Source: Bacillus sp. Xin1
GTDB taxonomy: Bacteria; Bacillota; Bacilli; Bacillales; Bacillaceae_G
Direction: 5' to 3'
Assembly: GCF_013314535.1 (NCBI RefSeq)
Contig: NZ_JABUAE010000020.1
Span: 17,051 to 81,050, forward strand
DNA length: 64,000 nt
Numbering within the stretch: the first letter of the stretch is position 1; every line of letters starts with the position of its first letter. Below the pieces are notes generated by a model. It searched no databases. It had not been told where the DNA came from and saw nothing but the letters and a program-made list of their open reading frames with translations. The position numbers and the translations under genes were made by a program. This document shows positions 8,727-16,854 of this stretch, piece after piece.

Positions 8727-9404
8727 TTATTTTTTCAGCATAAATACCCACAAAAATGTTAGTGCTTGCTGCAGTTCTACTGATAATTGTCCAAGCATTT
8801 TTTCATTTACACCTCGTTTATATACACCCATCCCATCGACTACTTGAAATCCTTGTTCCTCTGCAAGCTGTTCAAATTCCCAAGGCATCATTGTATTACA
8901 AACAACATCTTTTCCATATAAACGAGGATAGCTATTTTCACGTGGTTTTGCTGTCGGTCCTAAAATAGCAATGCACGCATGTCCATCAGGTCTCAAAACA
9001 CGCTTTATCTCCTGTAACGCCTGTAATGGCTGTTCTGTCCATTCTAACGAGTTCACCGCTAATATTGCTGGAAATTTCTCATTTTCAAAAGGCAATGAAG
9101 AGAGATCTCCCTTTATAAATGACAAATTAGGCCCTTCTCCGCGTTCCTTTCCCTTTTGAATCATTTGCTCGGATAAATCTACACCACACGCTTTATATCC
9201 TGCTAGACTTAATTTATATGTACCATATCCATCACCGCAGCCAACATCTAAAACTGCCACACCATTTTCTACATACTTTTCAAAAAACGGGATGATTGTG
9301 CTACGACTTCCATGATCCCACATTTCCCCGCTATTTTGGTTCCAAGATTCTGCATTGTTGTCCCATTTTTTTTCTGCGGATTTATGCCAATTAAACTTTG
9401 TCAT
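8727..9404 (-). CDS. Class I SAM-dependent methyltransferase
   Basis: This is a 225-residue Rossmann-fold methyltransferase of the UbiE/Methyltransf_11 type. The SAM-binding motif I VLDVGCGDGYGTYKLSLAGY lies at about residues 50-69, the acidic end of strand beta-2 is GVDLSEQMI, and motif post-II is LPFENEKFPAILAVNSLEW. The product and substrate are unknown. The start at 9404 (MTKFNWHKSAEKKWD) has a GGGGG site 5 nt upstream. It precedes fhs in the same direction but is about 100 bp away, so cotranscription is uncertain. Confidence 0.88.
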   Translation of the reverse strand: MTKFNWHKSAEKKWDNNAESWNQNSGEMWDHGSRSTIIPFFEKYVENGVAVLDVGCGDGYGTYKLSLAGYKACGVDLSEQMIQKGKERGEGPNLSFIKGDLSSLPFENEKFPAILAVNSLEWTEQPLQALQEIKRVLRPDGHACIAILGPTAKPRENSYPRLYGKDVVCNTMMPWEFEQLAEEQGFQVVDGMGVYKRGVNEKMLGQLSVELQQALTFLWVFMLKK

Positions 9405-9603
9405 GTTTCCCCCTACTTTCACTTGTTTTCATTCATTCCATTCTACATCATTTTCCTATATTCCTGTTTATTCTCATGGAGAGATGGATAAGATAGCAAC
9501 AGACTTATGTATTCTCCAAATTTTGCTTTACTTGGATATAACTCATACTCATGTTCTCTTCTTTATGAAAGATAATAAAGATACACCCAATTGAAAGAGA
9601 GAG

Positions 9604-9948
9604 ATGTACATGCCCAAAAAGCGAACACATCATTTTAAAAGTGGTGAAAAAAACGAAGAATATGCAGCTGAAATCACGCCAGGACATCTTCCGATTAAAC
9701 ATAGACGTAAAGAAATTGCACATGAAATAGAAGGTACAAACACCGGTACACTTATCGGCTATGTAGCACTATTTCTGTCTTTATTCTCGATTGCCTTTTA
9801 CCCAGTTACCCTTGGTTCCCTTTCCATTTTAGTTGGCTTATTGGCTGTTAATTTTGGAGCAAAAACACTCGGATATACAGCCATTGGATTTGGTAGTTTT
9901 TCTGTTTTATTTACGTTACTGTATCCACTTGCTTTATCAGCATTATAA
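9604..9948 (+). CDS. Small membrane protein with charged N-terminus
   Basis: This 114-residue protein has about 45 hydrophilic residues (basic KKRTHHFKSGEKN, then KHRRKE) followed by two close hydrophobic spans rich in Gly, Leu and Phe at about residues 48-78 and 82-112. It resembles small YqfX/DUF4190-like Bacillus membrane proteins, but the match is by layout only. The first ATG (9604) and the one two codons on (9610) are both possible, and the upstream AAAGAGAGAG is a weak ribosome site. Confidence 0.65.
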   Translation: MYMPKKRTHHFKSGEKNEEYAAEITPGHLPIKHRRKEIAHEIEGTNTGTLIGYVALFLSLFSIAFYPVTLGSLSILVGLLAVNFGAKTLGYTAIGFGSFSVLFTLLYPLALSAL

Positions 9949-9949
9949 A

Positions 9950-9976
9950 AACACACCAAGTATTACTTGGTGTGTT
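9950..9976. terminator. Bidirectional terminator
   Basis: The 11-bp perfect stem AACACACCAAG/CTTGGTGTGTT encloses a 5-nt loop between two convergent genes. The minus strand continues into T residues, and it touches the stop codon of the minus-strand gene. Confidence 0.75.
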
Positions 9977-10188
9977 CACTCATGATACAACATAATATGT
10001 CCACATCCACAGCAATGCTTTGCTGTAATTTCTTGAAACACTGGATAATTTTCTTCATCCCGGTGTTCAATAAATACTTTTTCAAAACGATACATGTTTG
10101 GGGCGTATGCCCAGTCTTGTTTCGTACGTGCATATAATGTCGATGAAAAGAATTCGTCTCCACCACAAACCACACATGTTTTTTTCAT
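9976..10188 (-). CDS. Small zinc-ribbon-like protein
   Basis: This 70-residue protein carries two CxxC pairs: CVVCGG at the N-terminus and HCCGCGH near the C-terminus. The spacing suits a single zinc ribbon. It has aromatic residues between the pairs and no membrane segment. The ATG at 10188 is used because GGAGGG lies 6 nt upstream; the in-frame ATG at 10194 abuts it. Function is unknown. Confidence 0.75.
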   Translation of the reverse strand: MKKTCVVCGGDEFFSSTLYARTKQDWAYAPNMYRFEKVFIEHRDEENYPVFQEITAKHCCGCGHIMLYHE

Positions 10189-10236
10189 TCTCATCCCTCC
10201 TATGCTTGTCTTATTTCATCTATATGAACATATGCA

Positions 10237-10271
10237 CAAAAAAAAGACCTTCTATCATTAGAAAGTCTTTT
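10237..10271 (-). terminator. Terminator of the small secreted/anchored protein gene
   Basis: AAAGACCTTCT and AGAAAGTCTTT form an imperfect stem around the stop codon at 10258. It is followed on the minus strand by a long T run. Confidence 0.65.
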
Positions 10272-10578
10272 CCGTAACAAAAAGAAATGTACCGAATATG
10301 CCTGTTCCGCTATACTCTTTCTTTTTACCAGTTTCTGTTTCAAAAGTTTGTTTCACTGTGATAAAAAATACACCGTTTCGTGTATCCGTACTTACAAACT
10401 TCATTTTTTGTTCTTTCTTATCTACATTTTGTGTACATTCAAAGCTATCTTGATTACAAATCAATGCATGCTTGTCCTCTAAATAAGACCTGAAATCAGC
10501 TTCTTTCGGACAAGTTAAAAGTAGTACTGCAACAAGAATAATGCTGACAATACCTACTGCTGTATAATATTTCTTCAT
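10258..10578 (-). CDS. Small membrane-anchored or exported protein
   Basis: This 106-residue protein starts MKKYYTAVGIVSIILVAVLL, an N-terminal hydrophobic segment with basic start (signal anchor or signal peptide). LLTCPKE follows and could be a poor lipobox, although the residue after Cys is Pro. The remainder is a hydrophilic domain with two further Cys (LICNQDSFECTQ) that could form a disulfide. The ATG at 10578 has AAAGGAG at the right distance. No family recognised. Confidence 0.65.
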   Translation of the reverse strand: MKKYYTAVGIVSIILVAVLLLTCPKEADFRSYLEDKHALICNQDSFECTQNVDKKEQKMKFVSTDTRNGVFFITVKQTFETETGKKKEYSGTGIFGTFLFVTEKTF

Positions 10579-10596
10579 TTTTTCTCCTTTCAAAAA

Positions 10597-10626
10597 ACAA
10601 GAAAACTTGACCTAAATCGTCAAGTT
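10597..10626 (-). terminator. Terminator of the 10.6-11.4 kb gene
   Basis: AACTTGAC (10604-10611) and GTCAAGTT (10619-10626) form an 8-bp stem with a 7-nt loop. TTTTCTTGTTTTTT follows on the minus strand. Confidence 0.75.
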
Positions 10627-10629
10627 CTC

Positions 10630-11376
10630 TTAGTCGACAACCCATTGCCACTCTTGTTCTTTCTTATCAAAAATAAGCCAGCCCGTCTCGGTTGCAGCTT
10701 CTTTTAATTCCTCTACGTTGTCTAGTACTTCATCCGTACTTTCATACGAACCAACTACATATACAGGAATCTCTAAACCTCTTCTTGATTCAATTTTTCC
10801 TGCCAAATCAATGTACAGACCATCTTCCATTAATGGAACAAGCCCAAGAATCACTTCTTTTGAAATTGCTGGGAATATTTTTGATTTTTGAAAGAAAGAA
10901 AATCGTTTTTTTCCAAATGAACCGAGTTTGTACGGAATTACTTTGCTAAGCATTCCTACAAAATCAGCAATTCTACGGTAATACACTTTGTTGTACCAGC
11001 CGTCATCATGTGAAAAGTAGACAAATCTATTTTTCAATAATGGGAAAAACGCTCTCCCAAGTGGTTCTTTTTTGTGAGCCAAATATAACAATTCTGCAAT
11101 TTCCTTTGGCTCTAATTCATCTAAATCGCTTGCATCATCAAAGTCCACCCAACAAAACTCATCAAATTCATCAATCTCTGCTTTCATTAATTTATGTATG
11201 TTTTCTTCTTCGACATATTCGAATAAAGTATGATAGTGAAAATCAGTCCACTCAAAATTATGTTTTAAAAGCAACACTTGATGAAGCGGTGAAGGGATAT
11301 TACTTGCAAACTCTTCAAATGTAATTCCAGATGTAATAAAACAATGACCCCGACGATTACCATTAATATATATCAT
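10630..11376 (-). CDS. Conserved hypothetical protein, acidic, soluble
   Basis: The 248-residue frame is taken from MIYINGNRRGHCFITSGITF. It is rich in Asp and Glu (EIDEFDEFCWVDFDDASDLDELEP) and aromatic residues, with no signal peptide or membrane span and no motif I can name. The start is uncertain. The frame stays open to 11478 with other Met and Leu codons, but none has a convincing ribosome site, and the GGAGGA at ~11399 lies 18 nt before the chosen ATG, too far for a normal start. It has its own terminator and is probably monocistronic. Confidence 0.6.
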   Translation of the reverse strand: MIYINGNRRGHCFITSGITFEEFASNIPSPLHQVLLLKHNFEWTDFHYHTLFEYVEEENIHKLMKAEIDEFDEFCWVDFDDASDLDELEPKEIAELLYLAHKKEPLGRAFFPLLKNRFVYFSHDDGWYNKVYYRRIADFVGMLSKVIPYKLGSFGKKRFSFFQKSKIFPAISKEVILGLVPLMEDGLYIDLAGKIESRRGLEIPVYVVGSYESTDEVLDNVEELKEAATETGWLIFDKKEQEWQWVVD

Positions 11377-11537
11377 ATTCTTTACTTGGTCAGATCCTCC
11401 AGACAAAGCACCTAGCCACCTTCGTTTTATATGTTTCAATTCTATAGCATATTTTAACATGAAAAATTTTAGAAACATAGAAAAAACTTCAAAAACTATT
11501 TACAATTTCATGAGTTTTATTACATACTGATTACAAG

Positions 11538-11568
11538 AAAAAAAGCCTGTTGAAAAACAGGCTTTTTT
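11538..11568 (-). terminator. Terminator of ytfJ
   Basis: The 12-bp stem AAAAAGCCTGTT/AACAGGCTTTTT with a 4-nt loop lies at the 3' end of ytfJ. It ends in T on both strands. Confidence 0.85.
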
Positions 11569-11992
11569 AAGCGATTTCGTCCGGATTTTGCGGATGATGA
11601 TTTTCAGTATGCTTTTCGTTTTTTTGAAAAATAGATTGAATCTTATCAATTGTTTGTGGCGCTAACTCAATCATTTTTTCAGCTAGATGTGTCGCATTTT
11701 GTAAGTGAAGAATATTCACACCGTCTTTATTCACTACAAGAAAGGCTACTGGAGTAATCGAAACACCACCTGCACTCCCTCCGCCGAATGCCGGATTACC
11801 TTGCGCTTTCAGACCATCATTTGTTTGAAAATCCGATCCTCCTGCTCCAAATCCAAACGCTACTTTGGAAACAGTTAACACTACACCACCGTCAGCCGTT
11901 TGAACAGGCTCTCCAACAATCGTATTTACATCGACCATTTCCTTTAAATTTTCCATTGCTGCTTTCATTAATCCTTGAATTGGATGATCCAC
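11567..11992 (-). CDS. ytfJ: GerW family sporulation protein YtfJ
   Basis: This 141-residue protein shows the YtfJ/GerW pattern. DHPIQGLMKAAMENLKEMVD is followed by IVGEPVQTADGGVVLTVSKV, the Gly-rich stretch FGFGAGGSDF, and GGGSAGGVSITPVAFLVV. YtfJ is a spore protein required for normal germination (L-alanine response) in B. subtilis. A GTG start with AGGAGG 9 nt upstream gives this length. The tail is His/Asn-rich (ENHHPQNPDE). It supports a spore-forming host. It is monocistronic with its own terminator. Confidence 0.93.
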   Translation of the reverse strand: MDHPIQGLMKAAMENLKEMVDVNTIVGEPVQTADGGVVLTVSKVAFGFGAGGSDFQTNDGLKAQGNPAFGGGSAGGVSITPVAFLVVNKDGVNILHLQNATHLAEKMIELAPQTIDKIQSIFQKNEKHTENHHPQNPDEIA

Positions 11993-12130
11993 CGTTCATA
12001 ACCTCCTTTGTCATATCTTTCCTAGTTTTTCCGAAACCTTGTGAACTAAACATAAAATTTTATATTGATTTCAAAAACAATAAGTAATAATATTTAGAAA
12101 AAACAAAATAAAATAAAGAAGGGGATATCA

Positions 12131-12916
12131 ATGATACGAAAATTAACAAAGGATGATCATGAACAAGTACTGACATTTTTATCCGAGGAAGCAGCCATTA
12201 ACCTATTCATAATCGGCGATATAGACGCCTTTGGTTACGATGCAGATTTTCAAGAGTTATGGGGGCAATTTGAAGAGAATGGAGCGTTACAATCCGTATT
12301 ACTGCGCTTTCATGATTCATTTATTCCATATGGAAAAGATGATTTTTCCACCGCTGACTATGAAGCAATTCTCTCACCTCACAAGCCACTGAAAATCTCT
12401 GGTAAATCGGACATTGTAGAAAGATTTGAGGGTATACACGGCATATATGTAGGGGCAAAAAATAAGATGTACTTTTGTGAATGTAAAGGTGATACTGCAC
12501 TACCAGAATCAATACTACATACTGAGGTCAAACTAGCAACCACAGATGATGTTAAGCAAATTATGAAACTTCGAAACAACATTGAAGAATTCCCTCACAC
12601 AGAACAATCAGAAAAGATTTTGCGACAATCGCTTGAAACAAATACAGGACGGACGTACTACATTGAAAAGAAAGGAGAAATCGTTGCTTCCGCTTCCACA
12701 TCAGCTGAAAATTCCTTATCTGCAATGGTCGTTGGAGTATGTACGCATCCAGATTATCGCGGCAAAGGATATGCTTCGCTCATCTTACAAAAAATGATTC
12801 AGGATTTTACTCAAGAAGGAAGAACACTTTGCTTATTTTATAACAATCCAGCTGCCGGACGGATTTATAAACGTTTAGGATTTAAGGATATTGGAATGTG
12901 GACGATGTATCGGTGA
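12131..12916 (+). CDS. GNAT-family N-acetyltransferase
   Basis: This 261-residue protein has a divergent N-terminal half and a C-terminal GNAT domain. The acetyl-CoA pyrophosphate loop reads VGVCTHPDYRGKGYASLILQ (about residues 202-221), and LCLFYNNPAAGRIYKRLGFKD supplies the last alpha/beta elements. The two-lobe size resembles YkkB or Eis-like double-GNAT relatives with a degenerate first lobe. The substrate is unknown. AAGGGG 7 nt before the ATG is the ribosome site. Confidence 0.85.
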   Translation: MIRKLTKDDHEQVLTFLSEEAAINLFIIGDIDAFGYDADFQELWGQFEENGALQSVLLRFHDSFIPYGKDDFSTADYEAILSPHKPLKISGKSDIVERFEGIHGIYVGAKNKMYFCECKGDTALPESILHTEVKLATTDDVKQIMKLRNNIEEFPHTEQSEKILRQSLETNTGRTYYIEKKGEIVASASTSAENSLSAMVVGVCTHPDYRGKGYASLILQKMIQDFTQEGRTLCLFYNNPAAGRIYKRLGFKDIGMWTMYR

Positions 12917-13200
12917 TGAAATACTGTATTAACTCGGAAGTTCACAACCTTGAGAAAAATTATAGACATAAAAGATTACAAAAGTGATGATGACATTGTC
13001 CTAGCTTTTTTCATATTGGTGCATCACTATGCTGCAGTATATTTTTACTGTGGACTCTATATTGCCCCCACCTAGCTCTACATAAGCTTATAGCGGGGGC
13101 TTCTATTTTTATTAAGGCAACAACAATTCCTCTCGATAAAACTATGTATTCCTATTATAAATTCTAAACATAGCCCACAAAGTAATCTTTATAACATTCT
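12917..13200. other. Non-coding gap with a GC-rich hairpin
   Basis: No supportable gene in this 284-bp stretch. A G/C-rich inverted pair GCCCCC/GGGGGC (about 13066-13101) encloses an imperfect AT-rich middle and is followed by TTCTATTTTTATT on the plus strand. It could end transcription of the upstream acetyltransferase gene or be a scar at the edge of the variable type VII cargo region. Confidence 0.35.
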
Positions 13201-13317
13201 TCATTTATTATCCTGATATTCCTTTTCATACTCTATTTTTGTTTCCCCCCCACCGCAGCCACCAAGCATTAAAACGAAAATCAACATCTTAATTGTTAAT
13301 CTCATTAACTTTCTCAT
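13201..13317 (-). pseudogene. 38-codon deletion relic of the cargo-region lipoprotein family
   Basis: The frame reads MRKLMRLTIKMLIF, then VLMLGGCGGGETKIEYE, KEYQDNK and stop. It keeps the signal peptide, lipobox (LGGC) and the first post-Cys residues ETKIEYE of the neighbouring lipoproteins, then jumps to their C-terminal ending (compare DYENYKKQYGNNR in the next gene). About 230 internal residues are missing. The joint lies at TATGAAA, which occurs near both ends of the intact relatives, consistent with deletion between short direct repeats. A GGGGG ribosome site precedes it, so a tiny lipopeptide may still be made. Confidence 0.7.
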
Positions 13318-13342
13318 TTTATCCCCCATGTAATATCCACAA

Positions 13343-14161
13343 TTATCTATTATTTCCATACTGCTTTTTATAATTTTCATAGTCTTTTAATGCACTTTGA
13401 TTATTATATTTTCTCCCAGCAAAATATGTATTAATTTGTAACATATATGTAACCATTTTCCCCTCTTCATTCTTTTTCTTATAGTCCACATAGACACTCA
13501 GTTCTAATAACTCCATTGATTGCTCTTTAGAATCTTTTGCAGCATTGAAATTAAATACAATTGACGCACCATCATATTCATCATATTGTAGCTTCAATGT
13601 TTCATTTATCATTTGTTGAAATTCCGCTTCAGTTAAGTCATATCCTACTGAATTTGGTTCATCAAATCCTTTTTTATCATCACCCGGTTTCATCTTTAGT
13701 TTCCCTACTCCATGAAGACGATCCATAAGAAGCTTCACTTGAGAAACATCTGGGTTCAGATTTGTACTTTGTACTTGGCCATTTTCATATTTAATATTTG
13801 TACTATATATTTTTTCTTTTTTATAGTCTTTAATTTTATCCTTTTCTTTTCGTGTATCAATTTCTGTAATTACTGTTTGCGTTGTCGTACCATATAAGTT
13901 TTTTTCTTTCGTGTTATATACTCCATCAGTGGTTTGATATATATTTTTTTTGTGTATGCCATCTTCTTTCTCTTCAAATGTACTATGTATCACTCGTTCT
14001 TCTAAATGAGCATATCCATCATTACTCGCTGACATTACCGACTTCATATCTCCTTCATCTAAGTCCTTTACCAATCTTTCATACTCTATCTTTGTTTCAC
14101 AGCCTCCAAGAATGGATAAAACAATTGACATGATAATTGCTAACTTTATTTGTTTTTTCAT
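13343..14161 (-). CDS. Lipoprotein, putative T7SS lipase-immunity family (copy 3, intact)
   Basis: This 272-residue lipoprotein has a basic N-terminus, a hydrophobic stretch and lipobox ILGGC, with Cys at about residue 21. The mature part contains the shared blocks ETKIEYERLVKDLDEGDMKS, VMSASNDGYAH, YQTTDGVYNTKEKNLYG, KLKMKPGDDKKGFDEPN and LQYDEYDGASIV. It is a more distant paralogue of the lipoproteins at 14.2-15.0 kb and 18.7-19.5 kb. By analogy with the lipoprotein immunity partners of T7-secreted lipase toxins in Staphylococcus, I infer that it protects the cell envelope. It now lies without a toxin gene of its own. Start: GGGGTG 6 nt before the ATG. Confidence 0.75.
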   Translation of the reverse strand: MKKQIKLAIIMSIVLSILGGCETKIEYERLVKDLDEGDMKSVMSASNDGYAHLEERVIHSTFEEKEDGIHKKNIYQTTDGVYNTKEKNLYGTTTQTVITEIDTRKEKDKIKDYKKEKIYSTNIKYENGQVQSTNLNPDVSQVKLLMDRLHGVGKLKMKPGDDKKGFDEPNSVGYDLTEAEFQQMINETLKLQYDEYDGASIVFNFNAAKDSKEQSMELLELSVYVDYKKKNEEGKMVTYMLQINTYFAGRKYNNQSALKDYENYKKQYGNNR

Positions 14162-14187
14162 TTCAGCACCCCGTGTGGCATTCTCCT

Positions 14188-15002
14188 TTATTTTTTATCA
14201 TGATATGCCTTCTCATAATCTACATATCCTTTTTTCGCATCTTGATTGTTATCTTGTTTTCTATTAAAGTATGTGTGTATCTGTAACGCATATCTTACTA
14301 AATTCCCCTCATCGTTCTTTTTTTTGTAGTCTACATCAATACTTACTTGCATTATCTGCATTGGATTTTTTGCGGCGTCAAGATGAAGTACAATTGTCGC
14401 CCCACGATATTCATCATATTGTATTTTCAGTTTGTCATTAATAACACTTTGAAATTCTGATTCAGTTAAGCTATATCCAACTGTATTCGGCTGATCAAAT
14501 TTTTTGATATCATCGCCTGGCTTCATCTTTAGTTTCCCTATTCCTTTCAAACGGTCACAATTAAATTAACGTATGAAACATCAAGATTAGAATCTGAACT
14601 TTGTACCTGCCCATTTTTATACATAATATTTGTACTATAAACAGTTTCTTTTTTATAATTTGCGTTTGTCCCTTTTTCCTTTTTATTCTCTATGTCAGTA
14701 GCAATTGTTTGTGTTGTGTCTCCATATAAACTTTTATCTTTCGTATTATATACACCTTCCGTAGTTTGACGGATTGTTTTACTGTGCCTTCCATCCTCTT
14801 TTTCCTCGTACGTACTGTATATACCTCTTTGTGTCACATGCGCATACCCATCATCACTCGCAGACATAACCTTCTTCATGTCTTCTTCATCCAAGGCCTT
14901 TACAAATGGTTCATATTTAATTTTCGTTTCAAAAAAGCTACACCCACTAAGTAAACTTCCAACGATCGCCATAAGCATCAGCACCTTAGCTTTCTTTTTC
15001 AT
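14188..15002 (-). pseudogene. Frameshifted lipoprotein of the same family (copy 2)
   Basis: Two frames together match the intact copy at 18724-19518 from end to end. The first (14547-15002, lipobox LLSGC) ends prematurely at VSYVNLIVTV, and the second (14188-14550) resumes with KGIGKLKMKPGDDIKKFDQ. Aligning the DNA, intact GTGGATCG has become GTGACCG around 14553-14558, so one base is missing. The N-terminal ORF would yield a lipidated 151-residue fragment. It is preceded by a relic of the essC 3' end with the same 4-bp stop/start overlap as the intact pair, so the two were duplicated together. Confidence 0.85.
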
Positions 15003-15180
15003 ACTGTCACCTCATTCGTTACTCTTGGTATTTTAAGTTTTATAATGTTTCCTTTTTAGTAGTCATACACTTCGTCTTTTCCTAAAGATGTTTTGTTACT
15101 TACGTATTTAATATTGAAAACACTTTGATCGTTTAATAGTATAGTGATGATACCCGCTGTTAGTTTACTTCTCATTTTCA
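14999..15180 (-). pseudogene. Duplicated 3' end of essC with an internal stop
   Basis: Read on the minus strand, this segment encodes MRSKLTAGIITILLNDQSV, then FNIKYVSNKTSLGKDEVYDY, stop, KGNIIKLKIPRVTNEVTV and stop. That is the last ~60 residues of EssC (19515 onwards) with several substitutions and an in-frame TAA. DNA similarity to the functional gene stops abruptly at about 15180. The relic joins copy 2 of the lipoprotein through the same ATGA overlap. It records a duplication of the essC tail plus first cargo gene. Confidence 0.88.
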
Positions 15181-15253
15181 AATTGAAGTCTGCCAACATC
15201 TACAGAATAATAATATACTTACTTAACTTATTGTTATTAATCTTAGCAAGTGC

Positions 15254-15301
15254 ATAAAAAGAAAGAGCATATTTTGAAAAAACGATTAAAACATGCTCTT
15301 A
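15254..15301 (-). terminator. Putative terminator downstream of the broken lipoprotein
   Basis: AGAGCAT (15264-15270) and ATGCTCT (15293-15299) pair, with further A/T pairing inside. TTCTTTTT follows on the minus strand. The rest of 15181-15382 is AT-rich with no gene seen. Confidence 0.6.
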
Positions 15302-15382
15302 CACTTTTAATACAAATGATTCATTTTACGAACTTATATCATGCTTTCACACCAAATAATAAACGTAAAGAGTGCTTTAGGT

Positions 15383-16371
15383 TTATTCCTTAGGATACCT
15401 TTCTTTTATAAATCCTTCGATGCTATTACTTTTTTTGATTTCTTCTGATGATAACAAGGATGTCCCACTTGTTCTATCCTTGTTGGTTAAAAAGATAGTA
15501 AATTCTTTATTATATAGTTCCTCTTTAAGGATAGTGATCACCTTTGTCATATCCTCAGTAAAAAAATCGGGATTATTTTTATATTGGTCCATAATAACTA
15601 AAGTCACCTCATACTCCGGACACTCCCCATCTTTTGGATGTGAACAAGTAATATCTTCAAATGCAAAACGGTCGTTTTGAACTTCCTTTAATCTGTCTCC
15701 TACTTTTGTTTGAGTTTGAATCAAATATGTCCAATAACTTCTTAAAGTGTTTTTCATTGTTAGTAGCAGTTCTTCTTTCGTTATAACTTTTTGTACGTTT
15801 TCAAAAGGGAGACCTAAAGATTCACCATTATGATCTTTAATTTCAAGTTCTGTAATCTTTTTATTACTCTTCTGAATGAGTTGGAATAAAGCATATAAAC
15901 GATCTAATTCTGCTGATTCAAATTGACTATAATCAATCTTGTTACTCGTTTTTAAAGTTAATAACAACTCATCAGTTGGTTTGTCTTCATTATAATCAAC
16001 TATATACTGAAGAACACTTTCTTTTTCAGATTCCTCGTAGTCTAATTTTTTAATTTCTTTTAAAATTGGTTTAAATTCCTTATATTGCTCATATGTATTT
16101 TTTCCGTATTGGTATTCATCACCTTTTATTGTTGAATAGAAGAAACCATCTACCTCTACTCGAAATTGCATATTTTTGTTATTTTTTGCTTGAACAGTAT
16201 GATATGTATGTCCCATATTCCCTTCATGTATACCGCCCCAATCTGTTACAACAACATCGATTCCATGTTTTTCTTTTATGTATTTTTTACCTGGTCTTCA
16301 TTTTCATAATTACAACCACTCAAAAATAAGAAACATACTAATAACCACATTACATTTTTCATTCTTTTCAT
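15383..16371 (-). pseudogene. Lipoprotein gene broken by a one-base loss in a poly-A run
   Basis: A signal peptide frame starts at 16371 (MKRMKNVMWLLVCFLFLSGC, lipobox LSGC), runs through NYENEDQ and ends at a TAA after an A6 run (16283-16288). One extra A would restore a continuous frame into KKYIKEKHGIDVVVTDWGGI, then the open frame 15383-16216 (MGHTYHTVQAKNNKNMQFRV on). The full product would be about 329 residues, a secreted lipoprotein without a family I can name firmly. It is the last gene of the cargo operon after the DUF4176 gene. It could be phase-variable, recently inactivated, or a sequencing artefact. Confidence 0.75.
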
Positions 16372-16453
16372 ATAACCCCTAATACCCCTTCCTTACGTAA
16401 GAAATGATTCCTTGTTGTGCAGCAAATTCAAAGCCATCTTTTCCCACAATCAA

Positions 16454-16496
16454 AATAAGCTCCCCTCTTTCCATACAGGAAGAGGAAAGCTTATTT
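16454..16496 (-). terminator. Terminator after the DUF4176 gene
   Basis: AATAAGCTCCCCTCTT and AAGAGGAAAGCTTATT (16481-16496) form a long stem with one or two mismatches. The minus strand continues TTTTG. Confidence 0.65.
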
Positions 16497-16505
16497 CCTT
16501 CTTAT

Positions 16506-16853
16506 TTATTGTTGCTCTTGTGTTTCTACCGCTTGATCTTTTTGCTCTCTTTTATTTTTCTCTATTACTTTTTCTACAAACTCATTCCGCCATATTTTAA
16601 ATTTAGCCGCAAATTGACCTTCAATTTTATTTCGATACCCTTCAAACTTCACTTCTACAATGTCAGAGTGATTAAATAGTTTATATGTTTCTCCTGTCAA
16701 ACCGACTGGATGTAGTACTCCTCCATAATCATAGAACGTATCATCATCTAACAAAACACCTCTTGTAGTGATTACATAATCTGCATCTTCTTCTGCGAAG
16801 CTTACTCTCACTACACTACCTAAAGGTAATACTTTTTCCATATAATCTTTCAT
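16506..16853 (-). CDS. DUF4176 domain protein of the T7SS cargo operon
   Basis: This 115-residue protein begins MKDYMEKVLPLGSVVRV. It continues with YVITTRGVLLDDDTFYDYGG and VLHPVGLTGETYKLFNHSDI, the compact beta-barrel pattern of DUF4176. Proteins of this family are recurrent companions of LXG-type type VII effectors in Firmicutes. The C-terminal ~35 residues are charged (KNKREQKDQAVETQEQQ). It follows the helical 86-93-residue protein with a 1-bp gap, so it is cotranscribed with the lipase. A chaperone or targeting-factor role is inferred from context. Confidence 0.78.
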   Translation of the reverse strand: MKDYMEKVLPLGSVVRVSFAEEDADYVITTRGVLLDDDTFYDYGGVLHPVGLTGETYKLFNHSDIVEVKFEGYRNKIEGQFAAKFKIWRNEFVEKVIEKNKREQKDQAVETQEQQ

Positions 16854-16854
16854 A

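Noticed and set aside
9505-9723. Minus-strand frame overlapping the start of the 9.6-kb membrane protein gene
   Set aside because: It overlaps the better-supported plus-strand gene, has no ribosome site and no conserved features.
9963-10175. Alternative minus-strand frame to the zinc-ribbon-like protein
   Set aside because: The frame at 9976-10188 has paired CxxC motifs and a well-placed GGAGGG; this one has neither.
13060-13110. GC-rich hairpin as the end of an IS200/IS605-type element
   Set aside because: No transposase or TnpB remnant beside it and no direct repeats. A simple terminator or scar explains it.
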